Shown here one piece after another: positions 1 to 8,006 of a stretch of DNA of 30,065 nt. The notes beneath the pieces are model-generated. The model was not told the DNA's origin and ran no database searches. It saw only the letters and a list, made by a program, of their open reading frames with translations. This stretch comes from Verrucomicrobiales bacterium (GTDB lineage Bacteria > Verrucomicrobiota > Verrucomicrobiia > Verrucomicrobiales > SKLO01): positions 1 through 30,065 of the forward strand of contig SKLO01000508.1 in assembly GCA_007123195.1 (NCBI GenBank), given 5' to 3'. Made by a program: the position numbers and the translations under genes. How positions within the stretch are numbered: the stretch's first letter is position 1; every line of letters starts with the position of its first letter.

Positions 1-114
1 GGCGGTCCACAGCAGGGCCAGCGCGGCCAGCAACGGCGGCGCGAGGGCGGCCAGGCCGCGGCGGTTGCGGCCGCGCGGGCGCCGGCGCGGTCTTGTGGCA
101 AGGTCAGTCGGCAT
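1..114 (-). CDS. N-terminus of a membrane-anchored or exported protein (partial)
   Basis: Reading the minus strand from the ATG at 114 gives 38 codons with no stop before the window edge. The first 20 residues are rich in Arg and Pro (MPTDLATRPRRRPRGRNRR), followed by a hydrophobic stretch (residues 21-38, mostly Ala and Leu) that looks like a signal anchor or first membrane helix. It starts 36 bases after the stop of the oxidoreductase gene upstream and in the same direction, so it is probably the next gene of that run. No Shine-Dalgarno is obvious. Too little is visible to name a family. Confidence 0.45.
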   Translation of the reverse strand, partial: MPTDLATRPRRRPRGRNRRGLAALAPPLLAALALLWTA

Positions 115-150
115 GAGGCGGGTTTTTGGGGGCTGGTCAGGGTCAGGCGG

Positions 151-1479
<1,329 letters not shown>

Positions 1480-1502
1480 GTGAGGTCCCTACAGCCGTCC
1501 CG

Positions 1503-3065
1503 TCACCGGCGCAAGCGCCGCGGCGGCGGTGTTTTTGGCGGCGTTCGTCCGGGCAGGACGGCGAAGTCATCGGCCCAATTGCACTGGGTTCGGAGTGGTT
1601 GACCGTTCACCAGCAAGCCCTCGATGTGGACTCCGGCCTCCTTCAGCGAGTGCCTGAGGTCCAGGTCGACGAAATCGATCAAGCCGTCGGTGAGAACCAG
1701 CGCGGCCCGGGGCCGGCGGGTCGCCGGCTGACGGGCCAGGTGCTGCAGCACGCAGTTGATGTCGGTGCCGCCGGTGCTGTCGGCGCCCTGTTCCACGAAC
1801 CGCTGGGAGCGCCATTCGGCCACGATGTTGGAGAACGCGAACAAGCGGATCCGCCCCCGGCGCAGCGGGCCGGCCAGCACCGATGTCAGGGCCGGCAGGT
1901 GGTTGCTGATCGAGGCGCTGGTGTCGAGGTAGACATGCACCTGCTTCACCGGGATCATCTCCGGAGCGGGCACCGCAACGGCCGACCACTGGTAGAGCGG
2001 CGTTTGGCCCAGCAGGTCAGCGAGGGCGTGGACCCGGCGGTCGCGGGCGGATGGGAGCACTGATTGCAACGGCAGGGGCCGGTCGAGGATTCGCTGTTGG
2101 CGGCCGTGACGGCTTTCGCCGGCCAGCAGCGCCCCGAGTTTTCGCAGGGCCTGCTCCAGCGGGTGGACCCACGGGTGGGCCGGACCGGGTCGGTCAGGCG
2201 GCACCCGCAGCAGCGAGGCGGTCTGGTTGTGCCCGGGCGGCGCGCTGTTTGAAGATTGGGACGAGTGTTCGGGTCGGACCAACCGGGCGCCGGGCAAATC
2301 TCCGAATCGCTGGCCGACCCATTGTTTGAACGGCTGGAGATGCCCTGTCGCCCGGGTGTTTGGCGGCGTTCCGGCCGGGCGCGGCTCCGGATCGCCGGGG
2401 CGGGTGTGCGCATCCGGGTGCGAGCCCAGCAGTATTACTCTGGCGCAGGCCGCCTCGCCGTCCTTGCCTTGTTGGCGGCAGATGCGGGTGAGCATCCGTC
2501 GCACCTCGCCGTAGGTGGCCTGGCAACCGGGCGTCGATCCTCCTTGGGCCGGGTCGTCATACAACAGTTTGAACAAGCCCTGCTGCTCCGGGCACAGCGA
2601 CTCGACCGCTGCCATGCTGTCCGGCCAACCCGGTGGCGGCCGCAGCAGGCGGTCGGGAAACCGGTCGAACGGGTAGTATCGCTGCAGCAGGCCGACGCCG
2701 GCGCGGCGGCCGACGGTATGGCTGAGCATGGCGTTGATGACGATGTCGAACACCAGGTTGTCGAGCGGGGTCGGCCACCCGGCCAGTCGCGTGTGACCTA
2801 GGGTCACGTGGTAAAGCTCGTGCGACACCAGCAGCAGCAGGTCGTTGTCGTTCGGGCAGTGTTTGGCGACGAAGTCCGGGTTGAAACGCAGCACCGGCGG
2901 GTCGGTGCAGGTGACGGCGGCGGTGGCGACCTTGGTGGTGACTTCGATGTCGGCGAGGTTCAGCAACTGGATCCATGCGTGAGGTTCGAGGTCGAGGCTG
3001 TTGAACATCCGCTCGCGCAGGTGCCGGGCGGCGGGGTCGGTGGGGCGGTTGAAGAGCACGTTCAT
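1503..3065 (-). CDS. DUF2201-type putative metallopeptidase / VWA-like protein, partner of MoxR ATPase
   Basis: A 520-residue protein. The N-terminal half holds HELYH (residues 82-86), a zinc-metallopeptidase-like HExxH, with a conserved-looking helix after it. The middle (about 200-320) is low-complexity and rich in Pro, Gly and Arg. The C-terminal third is a von Willebrand A-like domain with a MIDAS-type arrangement: DTSAS at 381-385, TGGTD at 431-435 and TDG at 459-461. This is the architecture of DUF2201 proteins, normally encoded beside a MoxR ATPase as here. I chose the ATG at 3065 because it overlaps the stop of the preceding gene as ATGA, implying coupled translation; an in-frame start nine codons upstream lies inside that gene. 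By analogy with MoxR-VWA pairs and the CobS/CobT chelatase, it may help mature or metallate a target. Protease activity is untested. Confidence 0.85.
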   Translation of the reverse strand: MNVLFNRPTDPAARHLRERMFNSLDLEPHAWIQLLNLADIEVTTKVATAAVTCTDPPVLRFNPDFVAKHCPNDNDLLLLVSHELYHVTLGHTRLAGWPTPLDNLVFDIVINAMLSHTVGRRAGVGLLQRYYPFDRFPDRLLRPPPGWPDSMAAVESLCPEQQGLFKLLYDDPAQGGSTPGCQATYGEVRRMLTRICRQQGKDGEAACARVILLGSHPDAHTRPGDPEPRPAGTPPNTRATGHLQPFKQWVGQRFGDLPGARLVRPEHSSQSSNSAPPGHNQTASLLRVPPDRPGPAHPWVHPLEQALRKLGALLAGESRHGRQQRILDRPLPLQSVLPSARDRRVHALADLLGQTPLYQWSAVAVPAPEMIPVKQVHVYLDTSASISNHLPALTSVLAGPLRRGRIRLFAFSNIVAEWRSQRFVEQGADSTGGTDINCVLQHLARQPATRRPRAALVLTDGLIDFVDLDLRHSLKEAGVHIEGLLVNGQPLRTQCNWADDFAVLPGRTPPKTPPPRRLRR

Positions 3066-3709
3066 GGAATCAGGCTGTTGATCAGCGGGCATTCGAACAG
3101 GCAGTGCCTGAGGTTGAGCAGGTGGGAGAGCCGCAGGTCCGGTGGGCGGTCAACGATGATCAGGTGACCGATGCGATGGGCCGCGAGCCACCCCACCATG
3201 GACAGGTCGCGCGCCCAGCGCACCGGCGCTTGCCGGCGGGGCTGCCGATGGAACGGCAACCAGCGCGGCACCGGCTCGCGTGTGCGGGCGATCAGGAAGC
3301 GCAGCCCCGGCAGCGGAGGGCGGAGCGGGCCGGTGGCCTGCAACAATGCCTCCACCGTTTCGTGGTGGTCGCGGACGTGCTCGACGACCTGCAGCCAATC
3401 GGAACTGTTGGGGTGGCAATCCGTGGTCGCGAGGGCCCTGCCGGCGACCAGGGCCAGCGGCGGCGGCAGCTCCGCGACGGCCGGCTTGCCCGCCAGCAGC
3501 AGCGCTCTGACAAGACAGCAACCCAGCAGGATGCCGTCCTCGGCTTCGGGGTCCAGGTGGTCGGAGTCATCGGGTGCCATCGATTGGTCAGGCTCCACCG
3601 GCTGGCGGCGGCGGCGGGCGCGTGCCGGCGCGACCAGCGGCGGGCAATCGTCGATGCATGCGGTGGGGTTGAGCAGGGCGGTCATGATAGGAAGCGGGCG
3701 GTCGGGCAT
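3062..3709 (-). CDS. Unrecognised protein between MoxR ATPase and VWA protein
   Basis: A 215-residue protein I do not recognise. Seen in it: a charged, Arg/Pro-rich N-terminal 60 residues with an acidic patch (DDSDHLDPEAED), a hydrophobic helix-like stretch (GILLGCCLVRALLLAG), a second (PLALVAGRAL), and a C-terminal part with hydrophobic helices and six or more Arg residues (RWARDLSMVGWLAAHRIGHLIIVD). No signal peptide or catalytic motif stands out. The start is uncertain: ATG at 3709 or ATG at 3685, neither with a good Shine-Dalgarno; the frame stays open further upstream into the ATPase gene. Its stop overlaps the VWA start as ATGA, so the products are probably made in fixed proportion. Position suggests a third component of the MoxR-VWA machine (adaptor or substrate); this is inference from context. 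Confidence 0.7.
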   Translation of the reverse strand: MPDRPLPIMTALLNPTACIDDCPPLVAPARARRRRQPVEPDQSMAPDDSDHLDPEAEDGILLGCCLVRALLLAGKPAVAELPPPLALVAGRALATTDCHPNSSDWLQVVEHVRDHHETVEALLQATGPLRPPLPGLRFLIARTREPVPRWLPFHRQPRRQAPVRWARDLSMVGWLAAHRIGHLIIVDRPPDLRLSHLLNLRHCLFECPLINSLIP

Positions 3710-3710
3710 G

Positions 3711-3860
3711 GGGCGTGGATGGACGGTGGGCAGGGGTTGGATCTGTTTCGGGGTTTTGGTTTGGATCTGGTTATGGTTTTGCGCTTTGGGTTCGGGCGGG
3801 ATTCGGGTTTGAGCCCGGGTTGCAACGGGGGGAGGGGACGCAGCGGAGAGCTTGCCGGGT
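3711..3860 (-). other. C/A-rich, G-poor spacer between ATPase and next gene
   Basis: On the transcribed-sense minus strand this 150-base gap is unusually poor in G. In the 120 bases at 3711-3830 I count 16 C and 10 A on the plus strand, so G makes up only about 13 percent of the minus-strand RNA, in a genome where it should be about a third. C-rich, G-poor, unstructured RNA is typical of Rho-loading sites, so premature termination after the ATPase gene is possible. It could instead be an unstructured leader for the next gene, or part of a longer N-terminus rich in Pro, Gln and Lys. Confidence 0.3.
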
Positions 3861-5471
3861 TCACGGTTCGGCGGCCTGCATGGCGCCGTCTTGGTCCAGC
3901 CGGAAGCGCTGCCACAATTCCGAGAAATGGTTGGCAAGGCTTTCGGGGTTGATGTGGTGGTAGCCGTCCGGCAGCAGCGCCAGCAGCAGGCGCCGGAGCG
4001 CCTCGTCGCGCACGGTCGAACCGAGCGGCTGGACCAGTTGCCTGACACTGCGGACGCTGGAGAGGTTGAGCGTCCACAGCCGGTGGCGGGACTGGCTTGG
4101 GCTGGAGTCGCGGACCCGCTGCAGGCAGTCCGCCAGGGTCTCGATCGCGCACGCCGAGATCGGGCGCCCCTGGCGCAGGGCGATGTCGATCACCACCGCA
4201 AGGGCGGTGCGGCGGGCGAGGTTGGCGATGCTGGCAAGCGCGTCGGTGACCAGCGAACCAAGCTCGTCCGGCTGCAGCCTGAGGCGTTCGACCACCGCGC
4301 AGCAGAGCCGATCGACCGGGTGGTTCAGGTGCACCAGCTGCCGCCAGGGCGAATCGGCCGGCAGCGTGGCCAGGGTCCAGGCGTTGCGGTGAACGGCCCA
4401 CAGGGCGTGGGTCTCGACGTGGTCGGTGGCATGGGTCGGCAGGCAATGGGTCAATGTCAGGCGCATCACCTCGTCCCAGTCCGGCGGCCGTTCGTCTCCG
4501 GGGCGCAGGCACTCCAGCGCGGCGCGGATGCCGAGCGCGGAGCGCTGCATGATGGCAAGACGCCTGGCGGACAGGCGGATGTGCTGGGCGCGCAGCAGCG
4601 ACTCAACCGTCAGCAGGTAGTCGGTGACGGGTCCCGGGTTGTGGTCGGCCAAATCGTGGAAGCGTCGCCGGGCGTCCCGGACCAGATCCGCCAGTCCCCG
4701 GCTTGGCGGCGATTCCGAGAACCGGGAGTCGAGCAGGTGCCGGGCGTCCTTCGGGTCCAGGTCGGCCCAGTCGGGCACACTGATCAGGAACGCGAACCGG
4801 TCGGCCAGGGCGGGATCGAGCGGCTGGCAGCCTTGGTAGTGGTCCAACGGAGCGTCGTTGTCATCGTCGGACGGAGGATTCATCGCCGCCCAGCGGTAGC
4901 GCAGCTTCGGCAGATCGATGCCCTGCACCCGGCGCTCGTGAATGATCGGGAACAACTTGTTCTGCAGGTCGATCCTGGTGCGGTTCAGTTCGTCGATGAA
5001 CACCACCTCGGCGCCCCAGATGGAGCCGGGGGTCGGCAGGTAGTGCAGAGCGGAGCGGGCCGCGTTGGGCATGGGGATGCCGATGAGGTCGTCGTAATTG
5101 ATGAGGGAGGCGTTGTAGAAGCGCGGTTCGAGGCCCAGCGCCCGGGCCAGCCGCTCGAGCACCATGCTCTTGGCGGTTCCGTGGGGGCCGATCAGCAGGA
5201 TCGGGTCGGCGGTGGCCAGGGCGGCGAGCAGGACCGGCTCGAGATGGCTCCACCCGACCAGCCCGACCGCCGCGGCAGGACCGGGGACGGCGGAGGCGGG
5301 CGCCGGGCCGGGAGCGGGCTCGGGATTGTCGGGGGAGCCATCGCGGGCGGGCGATCGGGAGGGTCTGGACGGGCCGGATCGGGGCGGGCGGGTGCCGGGG
5401 CTCGGGGCTGCGGGGGTTTTGGCGGGGCGAGTGGCGACAGTGGACGGCGGGGTGGTGGTGGTGCTCTTCAT
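3861..5471 (-). CDS. MoxR-family AAA+ ATPase
   Basis: A 536-residue ATPase. The first 65 residues are Pro/Ser/Thr/Arg-rich and probably disordered. The AAA+ core follows: Walker A GPHGTAKS (95-102), Walker B VVFIDE (156-161), sensor 1 Asn in AAMNPP (about 198), and a likely arginine finger in DPALADRF (Arg225). Residues from about 240 form the helical lid and a long C-terminal extension. MoxR ATPases work as chaperone-like remodelling motors, commonly with a VWA protein that presents the target; such a protein is encoded two genes downstream. The RavA/ViaA and CobS/CobT pairs are the best-known analogues. The gene is preceded by a 200-base structured leader with a SAM riboswitch candidate, unusual for this family. 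No strong Shine-Dalgarno precedes the ATG; the start is set by the open frame and the leader. Confidence 0.9.
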   Translation of the reverse strand: MKSTTTTPPSTVATRPAKTPAAPSPGTRPPRSGPSRPSRSPARDGSPDNPEPAPGPAPASAVPGPAAAVGLVGWSHLEPVLLAALATADPILLIGPHGTAKSMVLERLARALGLEPRFYNASLINYDDLIGIPMPNAARSALHYLPTPGSIWGAEVVFIDELNRTRIDLQNKLFPIIHERRVQGIDLPKLRYRWAAMNPPSDDDNDAPLDHYQGCQPLDPALADRFAFLISVPDWADLDPKDARHLLDSRFSESPPSRGLADLVRDARRRFHDLADHNPGPVTDYLLTVESLLRAQHIRLSARRLAIMQRSALGIRAALECLRPGDERPPDWDEVMRLTLTHCLPTHATDHVETHALWAVHRNAWTLATLPADSPWRQLVHLNHPVDRLCCAVVERLRLQPDELGSLVTDALASIANLARRTALAVVIDIALRQGRPISACAIETLADCLQRVRDSSPSQSRHRLWTLNLSSVRSVRQLVQPLGSTVRDEALRRLLLALLPDGYHHINPESLANHFSELWQRFRLDQDGAMQAAEP

Positions 5472-5475
5472 GATG

Positions 5476-5500
5476 GGTGCGGCAGGGTCAGGGGCGCACC
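5476..5500 (-). promoter_or_regulatory. Start-proximal hairpin in the ATPase leader
   Basis: A perfect 6-bp inverted repeat, GGTGCG and CGCACC, separated by 13 bases, ends only four bases before the ATPase ATG (5471-5469). It could occlude ribosome binding and act as a translational part of the leader's expression platform. A 6-bp GC-rich pair is not rare in this DNA, so the role is inferred only from position. Confidence 0.35.
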
Positions 5501-5512
5501 AGGAGCACGAGA

Positions 5513-5545
5513 AACGCCGTCCGGAAGGAGCATCAGGACGGCGTT
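5513..5545 (-). terminator. Terminator-like hairpin in the ATPase leader (riboswitch expression platform)
   Basis: A perfect 10-bp inverted repeat (AACGCCGTCC / GGACGGCGTT) with a 13-base loop. On the minus strand the 3' arm runs into TCTCGTGCTCC, a pyrimidine-rich but weak U-tract. It sits 41 bases after the riboswitch candidate and 41 bases before the ATPase start, where a transcription terminator controlled by the riboswitch would be expected. A short alternative hairpin, CGGAA (5591-5587) with TTCCG (5577-5573), would use the riboswitch P1 3' strand, so mutually exclusive folds are possible. Confidence 0.55.
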
Positions 5546-5586
5546 CGATTCGTTGGAGTATGTTGGGTTGTTCGGAAGTCTAGGGG

Positions 5587-5682
5587 TTCCGCACATCGGA
5601 CCGGCGGACCGGTCCTGGCACCTTGGCGACTCCATCGCCAGGTTGCCGGCCCCATTGCTGGGGCGCTCTTGATGCTATGGAA
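5587..5682 (-). promoter_or_regulatory. SAM riboswitch candidate (SAM-I/SAM-IV family)
   Basis: On the minus strand the elements fall in S-box order. P1 5' strand is TTCC-ata-GCATC (5682-5671); J1/2 is AAGAG (5670-5666). P2 is GCCCCA-GCAA-TGGGGC (5664-5649), a 6-bp stem capped by a GNRA-type loop. The conserved core CGGCAACC follows (5648-5641), then P3 TGGCGA-TGGAG-TCGCCA (5640-5624), the conserved AGGTGCC, P4 GGACCG-6-CGGTCC (5615-5598), and the P1 3' strand GATGT-gc-GGAA (5597-5587), which pairs with the first strand. AUCAAGAG, GGCAACC and AAGGUGC are the signature sequences of the SAM-I class; the short simple P2 without a kink-turn resembles the SAM-IV and SAM-I/IV variants. The P2 loop GCA could pair with UGC of the GGTGCC segment as a pseudoknot. 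It would sense S-adenosylmethionine and control the MoxR gene downstream. Confidence 0.85.
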
Positions 5683-6217
5683 TCAATCTACCATGAATCG
5701 AGTGGAATGCAAGTGGTAAATTGAATTTTCTTGAAAGAAACGGCCGAGCGGGTGTTGTGGTAGGAAATAGTGGTGAGGGCAAGTCCGCGGCGGAGGAGTT
5801 CCGGACGCGACCGCCGCCCTGCGGCCGGGCGCTGGCGGGGGCGGCGGTCTGGCGTGCCGTGCCTGGCCCTCTGCGCGGGGTTGACATCGACCGGCGATCC
5901 GGTCGGTCCCGGCAGGCAACTGGCGCGGTGCGCGTGCCCCGCGGCGACATCCGGAACCTCGTCCGCGGGGCTTCATGCCGCGTTCCATGCCTTCCTTGTG
6001 CGATGCCTCACCGGCCTGTGGTCCGGCTGTGCGGCGCCTTGCCTGCGTGGTGAGGGACGGGAGCGGGCTCCCCGGCAATCCCCCGGCGGGAATATGCGAA
6101 TAGTCTCACAAATTGGTTGACGGGTTGATCGGTGACTTGTTAGAAGCCCTTGACGGGGATGAGTGGATCCCTGATCAGGCTGAGCCATGAAACCAATCAC
6201 CCCAGCTCTTGCAAGAC
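5683..6217. other. Divergent intergenic region, no gene seen
   Basis: About 535 bases between the riboswitch leader (minus) and the protease gene (plus). It contains a locally AT-rich patch at 5668-5740, probably the promoter zone for the leader, including a palindrome TTTCTT-GA-AAGAAA at 5727-5740 that could be an operator. Nearer the protease, TTGACG at 6117-6122 is a -35-like hexamer but the base 17 positions on (TTAGAA) is a poor -10. Open frames here have compositions unlike proteins and no starts with ribosome sites, so I call none. Confidence 0.5.
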
Positions 6218-7957
6218 ATGAAAACCATCGCATCCAACACTCAAGCCGCTGATCCCCCGCCGCCGTCAATCTGCAGGCAGCGCCTTTTTCCCGGCAGAAT
6301 GGCATTGGCCGTCGCGGTCTTCGCGTTTTTGGCCGGCCAGGCCGTGGTCATGGGGCAACCTCCCGGGCGCGGAGGGCCGCCTGGATGGGAGCGCGTGCTG
6401 GTGCTGTTCGAGGCCGAGCCGGGACCGGCAGAGCGCGCCATGGTGAAAGGTTTCGGGGGCAGCATCGAGCGCGAGTTCCAGATCGTGCCCGCGGTGGCGG
6501 CGTCGCTGCCGCCGGGTGCCTCGAACGAGCTGCGGCGATCGCCACTGGTGCGTGTCGTTGAGCCGGACATCGAGGTCACCGGGACCGACATCGACAACAC
6601 CTGGGGGGTCAAGCGGATCGGGGCCGGCCCGGTTCACGACGGCACCTTTGGCCAGGATGCCCAACCGGTGTTGGGTACGGGTGTCAGGGTGGCGGTGCTG
6701 GACACGGGGATCGATTACAATCACCCCGAGCTGGCCGATTTTTTTGCCGGCGGCCACGATTTCGTCAATGGTGACAACGACCCGCTGGACGATCACGGCC
6801 ACGGCACCCATGTGTCGGGAACCGTGGCCGCTCTGCGGGACGGGAACGGCGTCGTCGGGGTCGCGCCCGAGGTCGACATCTTCGCGGTCAAGGTGCTGGA
6901 TTCCAACAACACCGGAGTGCTGAGCGACGTTCTAGCCGGCCTTGACTGGTGCCTTCAAAACGACATCGCGGTGGCCAATTTCAGCCTGGGAACCACCACA
7001 TTTCCAGGCATCACGGTTTGGAACGCCTTCGCCAACGCCGAACAGGCGGGTCTGGTGATGGTGGCGGCGGCCGGCAATGAAGGCGTGGGGACCGACACGG
7101 TCTGGTATCCGGCCAGGTTTGAAAGTGTGATCGCGGTGGCGGCGACCACGTCGTCGGACGGGCGCGCCGGCTTCTCAAGTACCGGTCCGGCGGTGGAACT
7201 GGCCGCCCCTGGAGAGGGGATCAACTCGACTACCCCCGGCGGCGGCTATGGCCTGGCCAGCGGCACGTCGATGGCGGCCCCCCACGTGACCGGGGTGGCG
7301 GCTCTGGTGATTGCGGCAGGAATCACCGACGCCAACGACAACGGACGCATCAACGACGAGGTCAGGATGGTGCTGCAAGTGACCGCCGAGGACCTCGGAC
7401 CTGAGGGCCGGGACGAGCACTTTGGTTATGGTTTGGTGGATGCCCAAATGGCCGTGCTTCTGGCATACGCCCCGGGGAACGGCACCGATCCTGATCCTGA
7501 TCCTGACCCTGATCCTGATCCTGAGCCGGACCCTGAGCCGGACCCTGAGCCGAGCTTCGATGCCCCCGAGGACCTGGAGGGTTCCGTGACGGGCAACACG
7601 GTGACCCTGCAGTGGGTGGACCGGTCCGATGTTGAAGACGGGTTTGAGATTGAGCTGGGGTTGGAAACCGGTGGCGTGATCACCTGGACCGGTTGGGCGA
7701 CCGTGCCCGCCGGCACCACCAGTTACAGCGACACGCTGGCCGATGGCAGCTACTGGTTCCGCGTTCGAGCCTTCCGTCTGTCGCCGGCCGAGGTCACCGA
7801 TTGGTCGAATGAGATCGAGCTGACGGTGGGCGCGTCCGCCGATGATCCGCCGCCTGGAGGTGGTCCGCCTCCGTGGGTGCCGCCTGGAGGTGGTCCGCCA
7901 TCGTGGGTGCCGCCCCAGGGACCTCCTCCGGTCGGCGTGCATGCTGCCGACCAGTGA
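6218..7957 (+). CDS. Secreted subtilisin-like serine protease (S8) with FnIII-like domain
   Basis: A 579-residue secreted endopeptidase. An Arg-containing N-region is followed by a hydrophobic signal segment (about residues 28-46). Residues about 58-118 resemble an I9-type propeptide. The catalytic triad is complete: Asp162 in AVLDTGID, His195 in HGHGTHVSGT and Ser351 in SGTSMAAPHV, with oxyanion Asn287 in AAAGNEG. After the catalytic domain comes an 11-unit Asp/Glu-Pro linker (424-445), a FnIII-like domain (about 450-542, with VTLQWVDRS and YWFRVRAF), and a Pro/Gly/Trp-rich tail with a 10-residue duplication. I take the ATG at 6218; a TTG three codons earlier is in frame and less likely. It stands alone, followed by its own terminator hairpin. 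Role: extracellular protein degradation; the tail may hold it at the cell surface (inference). Confidence 0.95.
   Translation: MKTIASNTQAADPPPPSICRQRLFPGRMALAVAVFAFLAGQAVVMGQPPGRGGPPGWERVLVLFEAEPGPAERAMVKGFGGSIEREFQIVPAVAASLPPGASNELRRSPLVRVVEPDIEVTGTDIDNTWGVKRIGAGPVHDGTFGQDAQPVLGTGVRVAVLDTGIDYNHPELADFFAGGHDFVNGDNDPLDDHGHGTHVSGTVAALRDGNGVVGVAPEVDIFAVKVLDSNNTGVLSDVLAGLDWCLQNDIAVANFSLGTTTFPGITVWNAFANAEQAGLVMVAAAGNEGVGTDTVWYPARFESVIAVAATTSSDGRAGFSSTGPAVELAAPGEGINSTTPGGGYGLASGTSMAAPHVTGVAALVIAAGITDANDNGRINDEVRMVLQVTAEDLGPEGRDEHFGYGLVDAQMAVLLAYAPGNGTDPDPDPDPDPDPEPDPEPDPEPSFDAPEDLEGSVTGNTVTLQWVDRSDVEDGFEIELGLETGGVITWTGWATVPAGTTSYSDTLADGSYWFRVRAFRLSPAEVTDWSNEIELTVGASADDPPPGGGPPPWVPPGGGPPSWVPPQGPPPVGVHAADQ
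7487..7552 (+). repeat. Hexanucleotide repeat encoding an Asp/Glu-Pro linker
   Basis: Eleven consecutive 6-base units, GATCCT and its variants GACCCT and GAGCCG, encode six Asp-Pro units and then alternating Glu-Pro and Asp-Pro. It is an acidic spacer between the protease domain and the FnIII-like domain of the S8 protein. The near identity of units suggests slippage-driven length change. Confidence 0.9.
7851..7910 (+). repeat. 30-bp tandem duplication in the protease C-terminal tail
   Basis: Two adjacent 30-base copies differ at two positions. They encode PPGGGPPPWV and PPGGGPPSWV, near the C-terminus of the S8 protease, giving a Pro/Gly/Trp tail. Confidence 0.85.
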
Positions 7958-7971
7958 CCGTGCAGGTAGCG

Positions 7972-8006
7972 GGCCGCTGCCCTGCGGCTACGTCAGGGCA
8001 GCGGCC
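7972..8006 (+). terminator. Strong hairpin terminator after the protease gene
   Basis: A perfect 13-bp inverted repeat, GGCCGCTGCCCTG and CAGGGCAGCGGCC, with a 9-base loop, begins 15 bases after the protease stop. The trailing sequence TTCCGCTGT is only weakly T-rich, so termination may be helped by Rho, but position and stem strength fit a gene-end terminator. Confidence 0.75.

Noticed and set aside
5685..5712. Minus-strand TTGCAT-N16-TAGATT as promoter of the riboswitch leader
   Set aside because: It matches only three and four of six positions, and a start at its expected distance (near 5678) would cut off the outer P1 strand. The true promoter is probably slightly upstream.
5721..6053. 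Plus-strand open frame with a P-loop-like GNSGEGKS
   Set aside because: The rest is Arg/Pro/Gly-rich with no ATPase motifs, it overlaps equally long frames on other phases, and it has no ribosome site. The P-loop match looks accidental.
7487..7552. Tandem repeat considered as a CRISPR-like or regulatory array
   Set aside because: Units are 6 bases, contiguous, in frame and encode an Asp/Glu-Pro linker.
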